Shown one piece after another: positions 26,501 through 34,528 of a stretch of 64,000 nt of DNA. Position 1 is the first letter of the stretch. The number at the start of each line of letters is the position of its first letter. Source of the DNA: CALEMW01 sp964343835 (lineage in GTDB: Bacteria; Krumholzibacteriota; Krumholzibacteriia; LZORAL124-64-63). The stretch spans positions 145,643 through 209,642 of the forward strand of contig CAYFKR010000005.1 in NCBI GenBank assembly GCA_964343835.1, read 5' to 3'. The position numbers were made by a program, and so were the translations under genes. The notes beneath the pieces are model-generated. The model was not told the origin of the DNA and ran no database searches. It saw only the letters and a list, made by a program, of their open reading frames with translations.

Positions 26501-26670
26501 ACGACGAAGCGTCCCGCGGGTTCGCGGGACGCTTCTACGGTCGTTGGCTGTCGTGTCGGGACGCTGCGGCGGCCCTGGCCGCGACCCAGCGGGAGATCCG
26601 GGACCGGGGCGCTGCCGCCGGCCATCCTTTCCACTGGGCCTTCATGGCCCTCTACGAGGGCGGGGACTGA
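23554..26670 (+). CDS. large TPR-CHAT caspase-like lipoprotein, module 2
   Basis: The 1038-residue protein starts with a lipoprotein signal (AAALSLLAWGC). A long TPR array follows (~80-720, for example EYGPAFAELDAADLVEADGL and DQGRHAEALEHFSRALAML). The C-terminal CHAT domain has His904 in HVATHA and Cys948 in YLSCCEGG, and downstream GAGAVIASTLHVDDEASRGF. It is about 340 residues longer than the module 1 paralogue, mostly through extra TPRs. Its stop TGA abuts the stop of a convergent lipoprotein gene in the palindrome TGATCA. Likely an envelope-facing cysteine peptidase; substrate unknown. Confidence 0.88.
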   Translation: MKARLRLSVVLSAAALSLLAWGCGGGGDSTHPDADLMSRVPTEFRRAVEVSDSLLAAPPPAPFAADHALAYEVVQRMMTPDTRAAAVGEFLEWWDRDPGNIMLMDIAWVRRRFIQDMDTLRAVWDRGVGEDSASARALFAEGRTNWRGGNGALESFQAAEEVAHQLSPFEVVFLQERIALAHRSRKEFGAAIATLLPILPDAWRTGGAGHAAAVWIDVAKYAIQEGGYDRALLASRTAKRCAALSDDPYRRLIAGYTEARILARQGRYHAAMDSFITVYGGAEAIESASWMSRILGRQFEVAGTMGDPRGAMRHLLRGLDIAGSVGDTLSMVRRHSLIATNYLELGERDSSRVHLDAATSLLSHRPDDDARSSIDFTRHLHALHHDRVAEADSLRRVLLANPAVRANPILLEDLELGVMEQGVRGGRPDLVYRSMEYLRDRRDSFSQITTNYNATIRYSLLAAEFLAQRGEYGPAFAELDAADLVEADGLGAEDRWTSHQARGRIAVHLDDLDAAAGHFEAALELAVELEDPSRMRRSRIRLGQVLLDRGDAADAGALFVSSVDAPEYWTRFAAALYTGMAEADQGRHAEALEHFSRALAMLGDDAPDALRDRLTAARCRSLIAVGRHDQAYDLVVTTPGRPGGARALEADMELRSFYRAVDRERVELLVGLLHDHPGLSKRGGAAEEALEALGSLTDGGETGDDLHDGAELRYFLGEDRGFVWERRDGRWRLDELDDLPSLDRSVRDVVSDMSHPGRQVDWAGAQTLAERLMGDAVGGWEEGTPLRVACDGVLHDLPWAALPLPGGEDGRLLVDHGPVVRLVPGADSVRDGGRGGGRALVVGVDGVGGGDSDPRLRQAELEAHEVASLFPTGAADLLTGSEASWSAILGTDLGSYGLLHVATHARLSRGRSGASTIRFSEGDDDRPVTADELEALSLGADLVYLSCCEGGKASGAGNGLDSLSDALLRAGAGAVIASTLHVDDEASRGFAGRFYGRWLSCRDAAAALAATQREIRDRGAAAGHPFHWAFMALYEGGD

Positions 26671-27354
26671 TCAGTCCTCGTCGCCGCTGGGCTCATCGCT
26701 GCCGCCGCCGAACAGCGGGTCCACGGCCCAACCCTCGTCCTCGCGGGGCCGGTCGGTGGCCGCCACGGGCAGACGGATCACGTTGTTGGGGTCGGCGGGC
26801 AGGGTGGGGGTCATGGACAGGCTGTCGATGTCATAGCCGCCGTCGGGGTCGCCCTCGATGGCGTACGACGTCGACATTCCCTGCAACACGTCCTTGGGGA
26901 ACCAGGGTGCGGGGGGCAGGTCCAGGGTCACGCCGTAGGATTCGTGCGGCAGGTCCGTGAACCGGTACAGGGTCACGTCGTCCGGGAAGATGGCACCGGG
27001 CGCCAGGGGGTTCAGGGACGGGTAGTGCAGCATGAAGGTGTGTCGTTCCCGGATCCGGGGGTTCAGGGGCGCACGCACGGTGATCGTGTGGGTCGCGGGC
27101 CAGCCGGTAGGCTGGACCACCACGACGTCGCCGGCGAGGTCGATCGTCACCGCGAGGCTGTCCCAGATCACGGCGTTGCTGTTGTACACGTCAACCACGG
27201 ACGCCAGGAAGTCCTGGGGGATGTCGTAGAGGTTGTACTCGGGAGGCCGCTTGTCGGGGTCGGGCCCCACGGCCGAGTCGGTGCCGCAGGAGGTCAGCGC
27301 GACGGCGACGGCTCCCAGGGCCAGCAGCATCAGGATCGTGCGGATTCGGTTCAT
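26671..27354 (-). CDS. lipoprotein partner, module 2
   Basis: The 227-residue product has a lipobox (LGAVAVALTSC) and a beta-rich body (DSLAVTIDLAGDVVVVQP, HTITVRAPLNPRIRERH, GVTLDLPPAPWFPK). An acidic tail follows (SGGGSDEPSGDED-like). It occupies the same convergent position as the module 1 lipoprotein and shares the early pattern 'leader, Asp-Ile-Pro (DIPxD/E), then beta strands'. I could not see the ZU5-type motif clearly here. Its stop directly abuts the CHAT stop. A hairpin with a T-tract lies in its leader. Confidence 0.7.
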   Translation of the reverse strand: MNRIRTILMLLALGAVAVALTSCGTDSAVGPDPDKRPPEYNLYDIPQDFLASVVDVYNSNAVIWDSLAVTIDLAGDVVVVQPTGWPATHTITVRAPLNPRIRERHTFMLHYPSLNPLAPGAIFPDDVTLYRFTDLPHESYGVTLDLPPAPWFPKDVLQGMSTSYAIEGDPDGGYDIDSLSMTPTLPADPNNVIRLPVAATDRPREDEGWAVDPLFGGGSDEPSGDED

Positions 27355-27671
27355 GGTTCACCTCGGAAGGATGGGCGATGATCGTTGACGACGCCCCTTG
27401 AACGGGCTCGCCGCCGATCTGAAAGGAAAAACATCGGACGATCGCTTCGGTCGTCCGAGTCCGTCGGTTCTGCCATGGTGGATGTCGTCACCCCGACGAT
27501 GTCTCAAGGCGGGTGGACGGACCGAATGGCCGGATTCCGAAAATCGTTTCGGGGTCTTTCGCCAACGTGGTCCATCTGCTACACTCATGAATGAACAGGC
27601 GCTCTCAATACGGGCGCCCCGCCCCATCGGAGCGCTCCCGGGACCGCCCACGATCCCGAAGGGAGGCTCTC
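27355..27671. other. divergent intergenic region
   Basis: No gene is seen. The region holds the leader of the minus-strand lipoprotein with a hairpin/T-tract (27425-27458). It also holds an extended -10 TGCTACACT at 27577-27585 and a GGGAGG ribosome site at 27661-27666 for the kinase-like gene. Confidence 0.5.
27425..27458 (-). terminator. hairpin plus T-tract in the leader of lipoprotein 2
   Basis: TCGGACGA (27434-27441) pairs with TCGTCCGA (27451-27458), with three further inner pairs, and is followed on the minus strand by TGTTTTTCC. It lies ~70 bases upstream of the ATG, with no minus-strand gene before it. It may be an attenuator. Confidence 0.45.
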
Positions 27672-28412
27672 ATGCCCCATTCCATCGAACGCATCCTCGA
27701 CAAGCAGATGAGGCTCTGGCAGATCCACCGTGATCTGCTGCACGAGTCCGCCGACAGCGACCCGGTGCCGTCGCCGCGGCCGGTCGTGACCATCTCCCGC
27801 CAGCTCGGCAGCTGCCACGGCGAGATCGCCCGCGGCCTGGCCGCCCGGTTCGGGCTGCAGGTCCACGGCCGCTCCCTGATCGATGCGGTGGCCCGGGACA
27901 AGGGCCTGGAGCGCCGCGTGGTGGAGAGCCTGGATGAGCGCACGCGCTCGGAGATGGACATCTGGGTCTCGGGCATCCTCAACCGCCGGCTCTTCTCCCA
28001 CGACGAATTCCACCTGGCCCTGGTCAAGACGGTCCGCTCGCTCGCGAGCCACGGCGGCGTGATCTTCGTGGGTCGCGGCGCCAACTGGATCCTCGAGGGC
28101 ACCGAATGCCTGCGGATCCGCGTGATCGCCTCCCGCGAGACCCGCCTGCGCACCGTCATGCGCGACCTGGACGTGGACGCCGTGGAGGGCCGCCGCCTGA
28201 TGGACGAGTCGGACCACGAGCGGGCCGCCTTCGTGCGCCGCCTGTTCGACGCCGACTGGAGCGACCCGCGCGCCTACGACCTGGTCCTGAACACGGACCA
28301 CGTCGCGCCGGCCCGCCTGGTGGACGTGGCCGCGGAAGCGGTGCTGGCCAGGGGGATGATCGGAACCGAAACGGAGGCGAGACCCGAAGCCAGGGCCTGG
28401 GCGAGGGCCTGA
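27672..28412 (+). CDS. cytidylate kinase-like protein
   Basis: The 246-residue product matches the cytidylate-kinase-like family. A P-loop-like segment VVTISRQLGSCHGEIARGLA lies at ~40-60, with GRSLIDAVA following, then VIFVGRGANWIL and a lid-like region (RETRLRTVMRDL). The P-loop is atypical of true CMP kinase (Cmk), so the nucleotide substrate is uncertain. The ATG at 27672 has GGGAGG 5 bases upstream; a longer frame reaches 27591. An extended -10 (TGCTACACT) lies upstream. The gene stands alone between divergent and convergent neighbours. Confidence 0.8.
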   Translation: MPHSIERILDKQMRLWQIHRDLLHESADSDPVPSPRPVVTISRQLGSCHGEIARGLAARFGLQVHGRSLIDAVARDKGLERRVVESLDERTRSEMDIWVSGILNRRLFSHDEFHLALVKTVRSLASHGGVIFVGRGANWILEGTECLRIRVIASRETRLRTVMRDLDVDAVEGRRLMDESDHERAAFVRRLFDADWSDPRAYDLVLNTDHVAPARLVDVAAEAVLARGMIGTETEARPEARAWARA

Positions 28413-28438
28413 CGGCGAGGGTCCGTCGACGCGGATCC

Positions 28439-30514
28439 CTAGCGTTCCACGTCGACGAGAAGGACGGGGCCGCCCCATGCCGGGCGCGCCCCGTCTGACG
28501 TTTCCAGCGAGACGCCGCCGTCCGCCACGTCGATCCGCATCAGCGAGAAGTCCCCGTCCAGGTGGCCGTGGCCCTCGCCGGCGTCGTCGTACCACGTGCC
28601 GGAAGCGAAGTCGTCGGCGTCCGGGTTGGCCAGCACCGTCAGCTCCGTGAGCAGTTCCGCCGTACTCTGCACCACCGGTCCCAGCGGCAGCGCCGCTCCG
28701 TCCCGCAGCAGCAGGCGCGGCAGGTTCGGGTCGTCCGCCGTGCCGTACACGCGGGCGGTCACGTCGCGCCAGTCGCCCGCGGGCAGGGGAGGCGTACGGG
28801 CCTCCTCGCCGGGGGCGGTGTTCGCCACCACCAGCAGGTCATCGCCGATGAGCCAGGCGTCGTCCACGGCCCGCAGGCGCGGGTCGGCCGGGTCGGCGAA
28901 GAACGCCGGGCGCCACACCGGCAGCCCGGTGGTCCAGGCTTCGTGGAACACGGTGTAGAGGTACGGCATCAGGCGGTAGCGGCCTTCCAGGGCGCGCCGG
29001 CTCGTGGTCTCCACGTGGGCGGCGAACGACCATGGTTCCTTGTCGATGTTCCCCTTGCCGGTGTGCCCGCGCGCGAAGGGGAACAGCGCGCCGAAACCCA
29101 TCCAGCGGGCGAACATGTCGCCGTCGCCCGCCTCCACGAACCCGCCGATGTCCGGTCCCGCGAAGGGCTGCCCTGAGAGGCCCAGGTTCAGCACCATGGG
29201 GATCGACGCATCCAGGTGCTCCCACGACGACACGTTGTCGCCGGTCCAGGTGGCGGCGTAGCGGTGCCCGCCGATGAAGCTCGCCCGGGTCAGCACGAAG
29301 GGTCGTCGGTCGGGCCGGGCCGCCGCCACGCCCTCGAACGTGGCCCGCGACATGAGCATGCCGTACACGTTGTGGTAGCGGGCGTGGGTGCCGGGACCGC
29401 CGAGGTCGTCGTCGGCGCGGTGGATGTTGTCCTCGGGCATGGTCCACTTCTTCGTCTCGAACACGGCGGGCTCGTTCATGTCGTTCCACACGCCGTCGAT
29501 GCCGCTGTCCAGGAACTCCCAGTACAGTCCCGCCCACCAGCGCCGTACGTCGGCCCGCGTGTAGTCGGGGAACACGCACTCGCCGGGCCAGACCTTGCCC
29601 ACGAAGGGATGCCCCTGGCGGTCGCTCACCCAGGCGTCGATGGCGTTGCCCGAGTCGTACACGTGGTAGCCCGGCTCCTGCTTGATCCCGGGGTCGATGA
29701 TGGCGATGGAGCGCACGTCCAGCTCGTGCAGCGCGTCGTTCAGCCCGCGCGGGTCGGGGAAGTCGTGGGGGTGGAAGGTGAAGCAGCGGTAGCCGTCCAT
29801 GTAGTCGATGTCCCACCACACCACGTCCAGGGGGATGCGCTTCTCGCGGAACGTGCGGGCGATCTCGAGCACTCGGTCGTCCGGCGTGTACGAGTAGCGG
29901 CACTGGTGGTAGCCCAGGGCCCAGCGCGGCGGCGGCGGCATGGTGCCGACCAGGCGCGCGAGACGGGTGAGGACCTGCTGCGGGGAGTCGCCTTCGATCA
30001 CGATCACGGGGAACGCCGGCCCGTCCGCCGCGAAGAGGATCCCGTCGGTCAGGTCGATGAGGCAGCGGTACGTGGTGTCCGCGAGGATGCCGAAGGCCGT
30101 GCCGTCGGCCCGCACCGCCAGCACCCACGGGTGCGACTGGTACAGGCTCAGGTTCTTCGACCCGTAGGCGTAGGAGTCGGTGTTCCAGCACACGGTGCGC
30201 GAGCCGTTGCGGCGCAGTTGGCCGAAGGCTTCGCCGGTGCCGTACAGGTCGGTGCCCGGGGCGATGGCGACGCGGGCGGCGTGGCGGCCCTGGAGGCGGG
30301 TGAACTCGACGGCCTCCGCGGCGCGGTCGGCTGCTTCGAACATCGGCGGTGGCCCGTCCAACGCGAACGACGGCAGGGCGCCGTCCCGCGCCGCGGCGTC
30401 TGCGTGGACCCGCACCACGCCCTCGTCCAGGAGTTCGAAGACGGGCGAGGCGACGGCCGCACCGGCCATCACCACGAAAACGATGCAACAAGCGACGTAC
30501 GAACGCTGTATCAT
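28439..30514 (-). CDS. secreted glycoside hydrolase family 31 alpha-glucosidase
   Basis: The 691-residue protein has a signal peptide (CCIVFVVMAGAAVAS), then the GH31 N-terminal beta domain and catalytic barrel. Motifs include ALGYHQCRYSY, WWDIDYMDGYRCFTF, the nucleophile motif GVWNDMNEPAVF and RASFIGGHRYAATWTGDN. It would cleave terminal alpha-linked glucose, or xylose in related members, in the periplasm or outside the cell. It is divergent from an outer-membrane barrel gene (72 bases apart). No transport or regulatory sugar genes are adjacent. The family is secure and the linkage specificity is not. Confidence 0.93.
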   Translation of the reverse strand: MIQRSYVACCIVFVVMAGAAVASPVFELLDEGVVRVHADAAARDGALPSFALDGPPPMFEAADRAAEAVEFTRLQGRHAARVAIAPGTDLYGTGEAFGQLRRNGSRTVCWNTDSYAYGSKNLSLYQSHPWVLAVRADGTAFGILADTTYRCLIDLTDGILFAADGPAFPVIVIEGDSPQQVLTRLARLVGTMPPPPRWALGYHQCRYSYTPDDRVLEIARTFREKRIPLDVVWWDIDYMDGYRCFTFHPHDFPDPRGLNDALHELDVRSIAIIDPGIKQEPGYHVYDSGNAIDAWVSDRQGHPFVGKVWPGECVFPDYTRADVRRWWAGLYWEFLDSGIDGVWNDMNEPAVFETKKWTMPEDNIHRADDDLGGPGTHARYHNVYGMLMSRATFEGVAAARPDRRPFVLTRASFIGGHRYAATWTGDNVSSWEHLDASIPMVLNLGLSGQPFAGPDIGGFVEAGDGDMFARWMGFGALFPFARGHTGKGNIDKEPWSFAAHVETTSRRALEGRYRLMPYLYTVFHEAWTTGLPVWRPAFFADPADPRLRAVDDAWLIGDDLLVVANTAPGEEARTPPLPAGDWRDVTARVYGTADDPNLPRLLLRDGAALPLGPVVQSTAELLTELTVLANPDADDFASGTWYDDAGEGHGHLDGDFSLMRIDVADGGVSLETSDGARPAWGGPVLLVDVER

Positions 30515-30586
30515 GACGGACCTCCGGCACGGATCCTACACGAACCGACCCGTCCCGGCCCACCAAGATCACCGACTGGAGCCGCC

Positions 30587-31264
30587 GTGAACCGCCTGAT
30601 CGCCCTTTGCCTCGTGCTCGCCGCCGCCGCGCCCGCCGCCGCCCACGAGGTGGGCTTCAGCCTGGACCTGGGCCTGCCGGCCGGCGAATTCGGCGACAAC
30701 GTGGACAACCCCGGCTTCGGCCTCTCCGGCCGCTACGCCCACGGCGTGGGCGGAGGCGTGTCCCTGGGCGTCGGCCTGGACTACCTGATCTACGGCCGCG
30801 ACTCGCGCTGGGTGGACGTCCCCCTCATCGACGACGTCGAGGTGGTCACCAGCAACAACATCGCCGGCGGCTACCTGCTCGGCCGCTGGACCCCGATCAC
30901 CGGCGCCGTGGAACTGTACGGCGAAGTCCGGATCGGCCTGCGCTACCTGTGGACCGAGTCCCACCTGGAAGACGACGACTGGGACGACGACGGCGCCACA
31001 GCCCGCGAAGTCAACGAATCCGACATGACCACCTTCACCGCCCTCGGCGGCGGCGTGCGTTTCCGGCTGTCGGAGGCCGACCCCGACGTGGGCGACCCCG
31101 CCCTGTTCCTGGACTTCGCCGTGACCGCCTCGCGCGGCGGCGACGCCCGCTACCTGACGGACGGCGGCATCGACGTCGACCACCTGGGTCGCGTCCTGGT
31201 GCGCGCGTCCGAATCGGACACGGATCTGGTGCGGGTGGAAGCCGGGATCACCCTCCTCTTCTGA
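30587..31264 (+). CDS. outer-membrane beta-barrel protein
   Basis: The 225-residue product has a signal peptide (IALCLVLAAAAPAAA) and alternating amphipathic strands typical of a small porin-like barrel (VGFSLDLGLPAGEFGDNV, GVSLGVGLDYLIYG), ending in a hydrophobic strand with terminal Phe (VRVEAGITLLF). The start is GTG at 30587 with GGAG 5 bases upstream. An in-frame extension to 29216 lies antisense to the GH31 gene and is rejected. The stop TGA is part of TGATCA shared with the convergent HNH gene. Confidence 0.75.
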   Translation: MNRLIALCLVLAAAAPAAAHEVGFSLDLGLPAGEFGDNVDNPGFGLSGRYAHGVGGGVSLGVGLDYLIYGRDSRWVDVPLIDDVEVVTSNNIAGGYLLGRWTPITGAVELYGEVRIGLRYLWTESHLEDDDWDDDGATAREVNESDMTTFTALGGGVRFRLSEADPDVGDPALFLDFAVTASRGGDARYLTDGGIDVDHLGRVLVRASESDTDLVRVEAGITLLF

Positions 31265-32248
31265 TCAACCTCCCCGTTCGTGGACGTGAGCGTGACAGGC
31301 GCTGCACAGCGTCTGCAGGTTCTCGGGCGTGTGTGCGCCGCCGTGCGACCGCGGCACCAGGTGATGGACCTCCAGGAACCGCGTGGCGTCGCACCCGGGC
31401 GTGGTGCAGCGGTGGCCGTCGCGGGCCAGGACGGCCCGGCGGACCGAGGGAGGCACCGTCGAGCGGTTCGGCACCGCCGGATCCGCGGAGACGTGGACGG
31501 CGTCACACTCCATGGCCCCGGCGCGGGCGGGGGAGACGGGCCCGCCATCGACCGTGAGGGTGTTGCAGGTGGTGCACTTGTAACCCACGATGCGGTAGGG
31601 AGATGCGGCGAATTCACGTGGAGCGCTGGTCCCGGCCAAGGCGTCCAGCCCCTCCAGCACCAACTGCTCGCGGCTTTCGCGCCGCCCCTTCTTCCGCAGC
31701 GTCTCCAGCAACGCCTCCAGTCGAGCGTGATCCGTGGGCGAGAGCGTGAGCGTCACCGAGACGGGCGTCTCGACCGGCGGGGCCGCCGCCGGCTCGGCCG
31801 GCCCCAGCACCATCGCCGCCTGGCCCCGATGCCGGCGCAGCCGATCGCGCTCCCGACGATTCCGGGCCTTGGCCGTGCGGACCTTCGCCTCCAGCTCCCG
31901 CGAGTTCACCGCGGCGGCCGTGGCCACCCACTGATCCTCCGTCCGGGGCGTGGCGACGGCGGCGAGGGTGCGCGCCTTGGTCCAGGTCAGTCGGCCGTCG
32001 CCGAGGGCGGCTCGGGTGGCGGGCAGTGTTTCGAGGGCCTGGGCGAGGCGGATGAACTGCTTGGTGCGGCCGGGCGTCAGGCCGAGGGACTCGGTGGCGT
32101 AGAGTTCGATGGAGGCGTGGCCGAGGCGTCGATAGAGCCGCTCGTCGAGGACCCGGGCGAACAGCCCGACGGCGTCGTGCTCGGCGTCGCGCAGGCGCGC
32201 GAGGGCGGCCACGAGGTTTTCGTGGACGGATTGGTGATGGGCGGGCAT
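31265..32248 (-). CDS. HNH endonuclease-domain protein
   Basis: The 327-residue protein ends in a canonical HNH zinc-finger nuclease motif (ARDGHRCTTPGC, FLEVHHLVPRSHGGAHT, NLQTLCSACHAHVH). The N-terminal helical region (LGHASIELYATESLGLTPGR, GRLTWTKARTLAAV) is shared by a large family of DUF222-like HNH proteins that are common, multi-copy and functionally undefined. It has its own strong promoter (TTGATT-17-TATACT). No repeat or integrase flanks it, so there is no direct evidence of mobility. Confidence 0.88.
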   Translation of the reverse strand: MPAHHQSVHENLVAALARLRDAEHDAVGLFARVLDERLYRRLGHASIELYATESLGLTPGRTKQFIRLAQALETLPATRAALGDGRLTWTKARTLAAVATPRTEDQWVATAAAVNSRELEAKVRTAKARNRRERDRLRRHRGQAAMVLGPAEPAAAPPVETPVSVTLTLSPTDHARLEALLETLRKKGRRESREQLVLEGLDALAGTSAPREFAASPYRIVGYKCTTCNTLTVDGGPVSPARAGAMECDAVHVSADPAVPNRSTVPPSVRRAVLARDGHRCTTPGCDATRFLEVHHLVPRSHGGAHTPENLQTLCSACHAHVHERGG

Positions 32249-32283
32249 GAGGTTGGTCCGATCCGGGAGGACGGTGTCGCGAA

Positions 32284-32312
32284 AGTATATTCGATAGAGG
32301 TACGAAAATCAA
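32284..32312 (-). promoter_or_regulatory. promoter of the HNH gene
   Basis: TTGATT (32312-32307), a 17-base spacer and TATACT (32289-32284) on the minus strand. This is the best sigma-70-like promoter in the window, with a leader of about 30 bases. Confidence 0.7.
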
Positions 32313-32323
32313 GAGAGGATGGA

Positions 32324-32352
32324 AAAAGGGGGCCCGGATCGCCCCGGGCCCC
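32324..32352 (-). terminator. intrinsic terminator of the metallopeptidase gene
   Basis: GGGGCCCGG / CCGGGCCCC form a perfect 9-bp stem (32329-32337 with 32344-32352), followed on the minus strand by CTTTTTCC. Confidence 0.8.
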
Positions 32353-32360
32353 GTCAACGG

Positions 32361-33644
32361 TCAGCGGACGCCTTCGGCCAGAAACGCCATCAATTCCCCC
32401 GCCATCTCCCCATCAGCACCTTCGACGATACCCACGAACCGCCCCTCCCGCCGAACATGCGTCGCCCCCTCGGCCAATCCTTTCACCGCCAGCACCTCGT
32501 GATACCCCGCCTCGAAATCCTTGGCGTCGTCCTCGGTGTCCCAGTGGGTGGCAAGCAGCATCAGTATCTGGCCGTCGCGCTCGTAGACGGCGTAGCGGTC
32601 GCCGTCCCAGCCTTCGGACAGGGGCACGGCGATGTCGGTCAGGCCGTGCTCCGCGAACACCACGCGCCACTGGAGCTCGCCCAGGGTGTTGGTGCGCAGC
32701 TCGCGCCAGCCGTCCAGGAGGCCGCCGCAGTCGCCGGGTTTGGGGAAGCGCACGAACCCCTCGCGGGCGGCGTACTTCTCCGGGTGGAGGATCTGCTCGG
32801 TGGAGATCGGCGGGTCGAGATAGAGCGAATCCACGGCCGCCCAGCCGGCGGCCTGCACCTCGAACACGAAGGCGCAGCCCTTGAGGTAGGCGCCGGTCAT
32901 GGTCTCCATGATGAAGGGCGGGATCACCTTCATGGCGTCCATGGCGTCCTGGAAACCGTCGCCCAGGTCAACCACGTCCGACTGGGCCTTGGACATGGCC
33001 ACGAGCTGGTCCGTGCTCATGTTCGCCTGCATGTGGATGGCGGGGCCCACGAGGGCGCGGTTGGGGGTGACGCCCATCATGTCGTACACGCTGAACAGGG
33101 TCATGACGTAGGTGGCCTCGCCCTCCACCACGGCCGCGCGGGCGTGGAGCTCGTCGTCGTCCAGCAGGCCCGTGGACGGGTCCAGCATGTAGGTGTCCAG
33201 GTCGAAGTACTGGTCCTGGAGGCCGTGGACGATCTCGTGGGCCACCACGGGGCGGAACATCATGTCGGGCATGTCGCCCATCACCACGTAGAAGGCCTCG
33301 GTGTCGGGGTCGTAGTAGGCGGCGGCCTGACTGAGCATGACGGCCTTCATGGTGGCGCGGTAGTCATCGATCACGGGGCCGCGGTACAGGCCCACGGCGC
33401 GGACCACGGTGTCGTAGTCGGCGGCCAGGTCGTCGGGGATCTGTTCGGCCAGCTCGCGGTCCAGGTAGGCGTCGAAACGGTCGATGCCCTGGTCGACCAC
33501 CGGGACGTCGGTGCGGAAGGGCTTCTCGCGGATCTCGGCCACGGAGTGCTGGATGGCGAGGATGGTGGAGTCCTTGGCGGCGGTGCCGGCGAGGGCCGGG
33601 ACGGCGAGGACGAGCAGCAGCACGATGATCCTGATCGCGGACAT
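32361..33644 (-). CDS. secreted gluzincin-like metallopeptidase
   Basis: The 427-residue product has a signal peptide (IIVLLLVLAVPALA) and a zinc-binding HExxH motif (VVAHEIVHGLQDQYFDLD). A downstream acidic residue in VVEGEATYVM is the likely third ligand. This layout resembles exported 'HEIVHALQDQ' metallopeptidases of unknown substrate. It would act in the periplasm or outside. It has its own terminator and is divergent from a small barrel gene (120 bases apart). Confidence 0.75.
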   Translation of the reverse strand: MSAIRIIVLLLVLAVPALAGTAAKDSTILAIQHSVAEIREKPFRTDVPVVDQGIDRFDAYLDRELAEQIPDDLAADYDTVVRAVGLYRGPVIDDYRATMKAVMLSQAAAYYDPDTEAFYVVMGDMPDMMFRPVVAHEIVHGLQDQYFDLDTYMLDPSTGLLDDDELHARAAVVEGEATYVMTLFSVYDMMGVTPNRALVGPAIHMQANMSTDQLVAMSKAQSDVVDLGDGFQDAMDAMKVIPPFIMETMTGAYLKGCAFVFEVQAAGWAAVDSLYLDPPISTEQILHPEKYAAREGFVRFPKPGDCGGLLDGWRELRTNTLGELQWRVVFAEHGLTDIAVPLSEGWDGDRYAVYERDGQILMLLATHWDTEDDAKDFEAGYHEVLAVKGLAEGATHVRREGRFVGIVEGADGEMAGELMAFLAEGVR

Positions 33645-33764
33645 GATTCCCTCCGGGTTCGACGGTCCCCCAACGACGATACGGCCGGATCATAGCCCGG
33701 CGCGGGGGACGGGTCACGACGGAACTCGCTTCAGCAGGCGGTCCGGGCGGCCGATGCAACGACC

Positions 33765-34472
33765 ATGAGACATCGAACCTGCTGCAGAGGGACCCTGTTC
33801 CCCATCCTCCTGATCCTCGCCCTGGCACTGCCGGCTCTGGCCGGCCCCCGCGCCATGGCCGTCTACTCCCTGGACACCCGCGACTACAACTCCCTCTCGC
33901 TCTACATGATGAGCGATCGGCTGCCCCTCGACCTCGACTTCTGGGGGCTGACCGACCTGCACGGCGAGCAGGGGAACGCCGCGGAGCGCCGCAACCTGGT
34001 GCGCAGCTTCTCCGAATATCGGCTCACCTGGGCCGGAGCGAGCGGCGGCCTGTTCGGGGTGAAGAGCCTCGGCATCCAGGGCGAGCTCAACGACATGACG
34101 CCCGCACGGCCGGCCGTGGTCCGCGTCGGCCTGTCGTGGACGCCCACGGTGACCCCGCCGACCATCGGCCCCTTCGGCGGCATGCCCTGGCGCCTCAACT
34201 GGCGCGTGCATCCGTGGGAGAGCGACGACGAGGGCTGGCAGGCCAGCCTCAACTACCTGCTGCCCCTGTCGCCGGGCCTGTGGATCACCGGCTTCCTGGA
34301 CCGCGACGCCCATCCCGACGGCGACGCCCGCTGGGTGTTCGAGCCCCAGCTCAACGTGCGCATCCACGAGCGGACGTGGTTCGTGGTGGAGTACCGGTAC
34401 AACGGGTACGAGGACGCGGCGCCCGGGCTCGACGGCACGGGCTGGTCCGCGGGGCTGAGGATCGATCTGTAG
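33765..34472 (+). CDS. outer-membrane beta-barrel-like protein
   Basis: The 235-residue product has a signal peptide (FPILLILALALPALA) and repeating amphipathic strands (WRLNWRVHPWESDDEGW, WVFEPQLNVRIHERTWFVV, YRYNGYEDA), ending in Leu after GWSAGLRIDL. This pattern fits a small outer-membrane barrel. The ATG at 33765 has no strong ribosome site, so the start is less certain. It is convergent with the cyclic-nucleotide operon, with a shared hairpin between them. Confidence 0.65.
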   Translation: MRHRTCCRGTLFPILLILALALPALAGPRAMAVYSLDTRDYNSLSLYMMSDRLPLDLDFWGLTDLHGEQGNAAERRNLVRSFSEYRLTWAGASGGLFGVKSLGIQGELNDMTPARPAVVRVGLSWTPTVTPPTIGPFGGMPWRLNWRVHPWESDDEGWQASLNYLLPLSPGLWITGFLDRDAHPDGDARWVFEPQLNVRIHERTWFVVEYRYNGYEDAAPGLDGTGWSAGLRIDL

Positions 34473-34493
34473 GGTGGAATGATCGCGATGGAA

Positions 34494-34521
34494 AAGGGCC
34501 GGCCTGAACGGGCCGGCCCTT
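34494..34521. terminator. bidirectional terminator ending the cyclic-nucleotide operon
   Basis: A perfect 11-bp stem (AAGGGCCGGCC / GGCCGGCCCTT) with a 6-base loop is followed on the minus strand by TTCC, giving TTTT overall. It lies between convergent genes. Confidence 0.8.
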
Positions 34522-34528
34522 CGCATTC

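Noticed and set aside
15188..27354. Known CHAT-based antiphage defence such as gRAMP/Craspase
   Set aside because: No CRISPR array, Cas7-11-like gene or RNA-guided component is present; the CHAT proteins are lipoproteins next to sigma factors.
31265..32248. HNH gene as part of a homing or mobile element
   Set aside because: No intron, inverted repeats, target duplication or integrase is seen around it.
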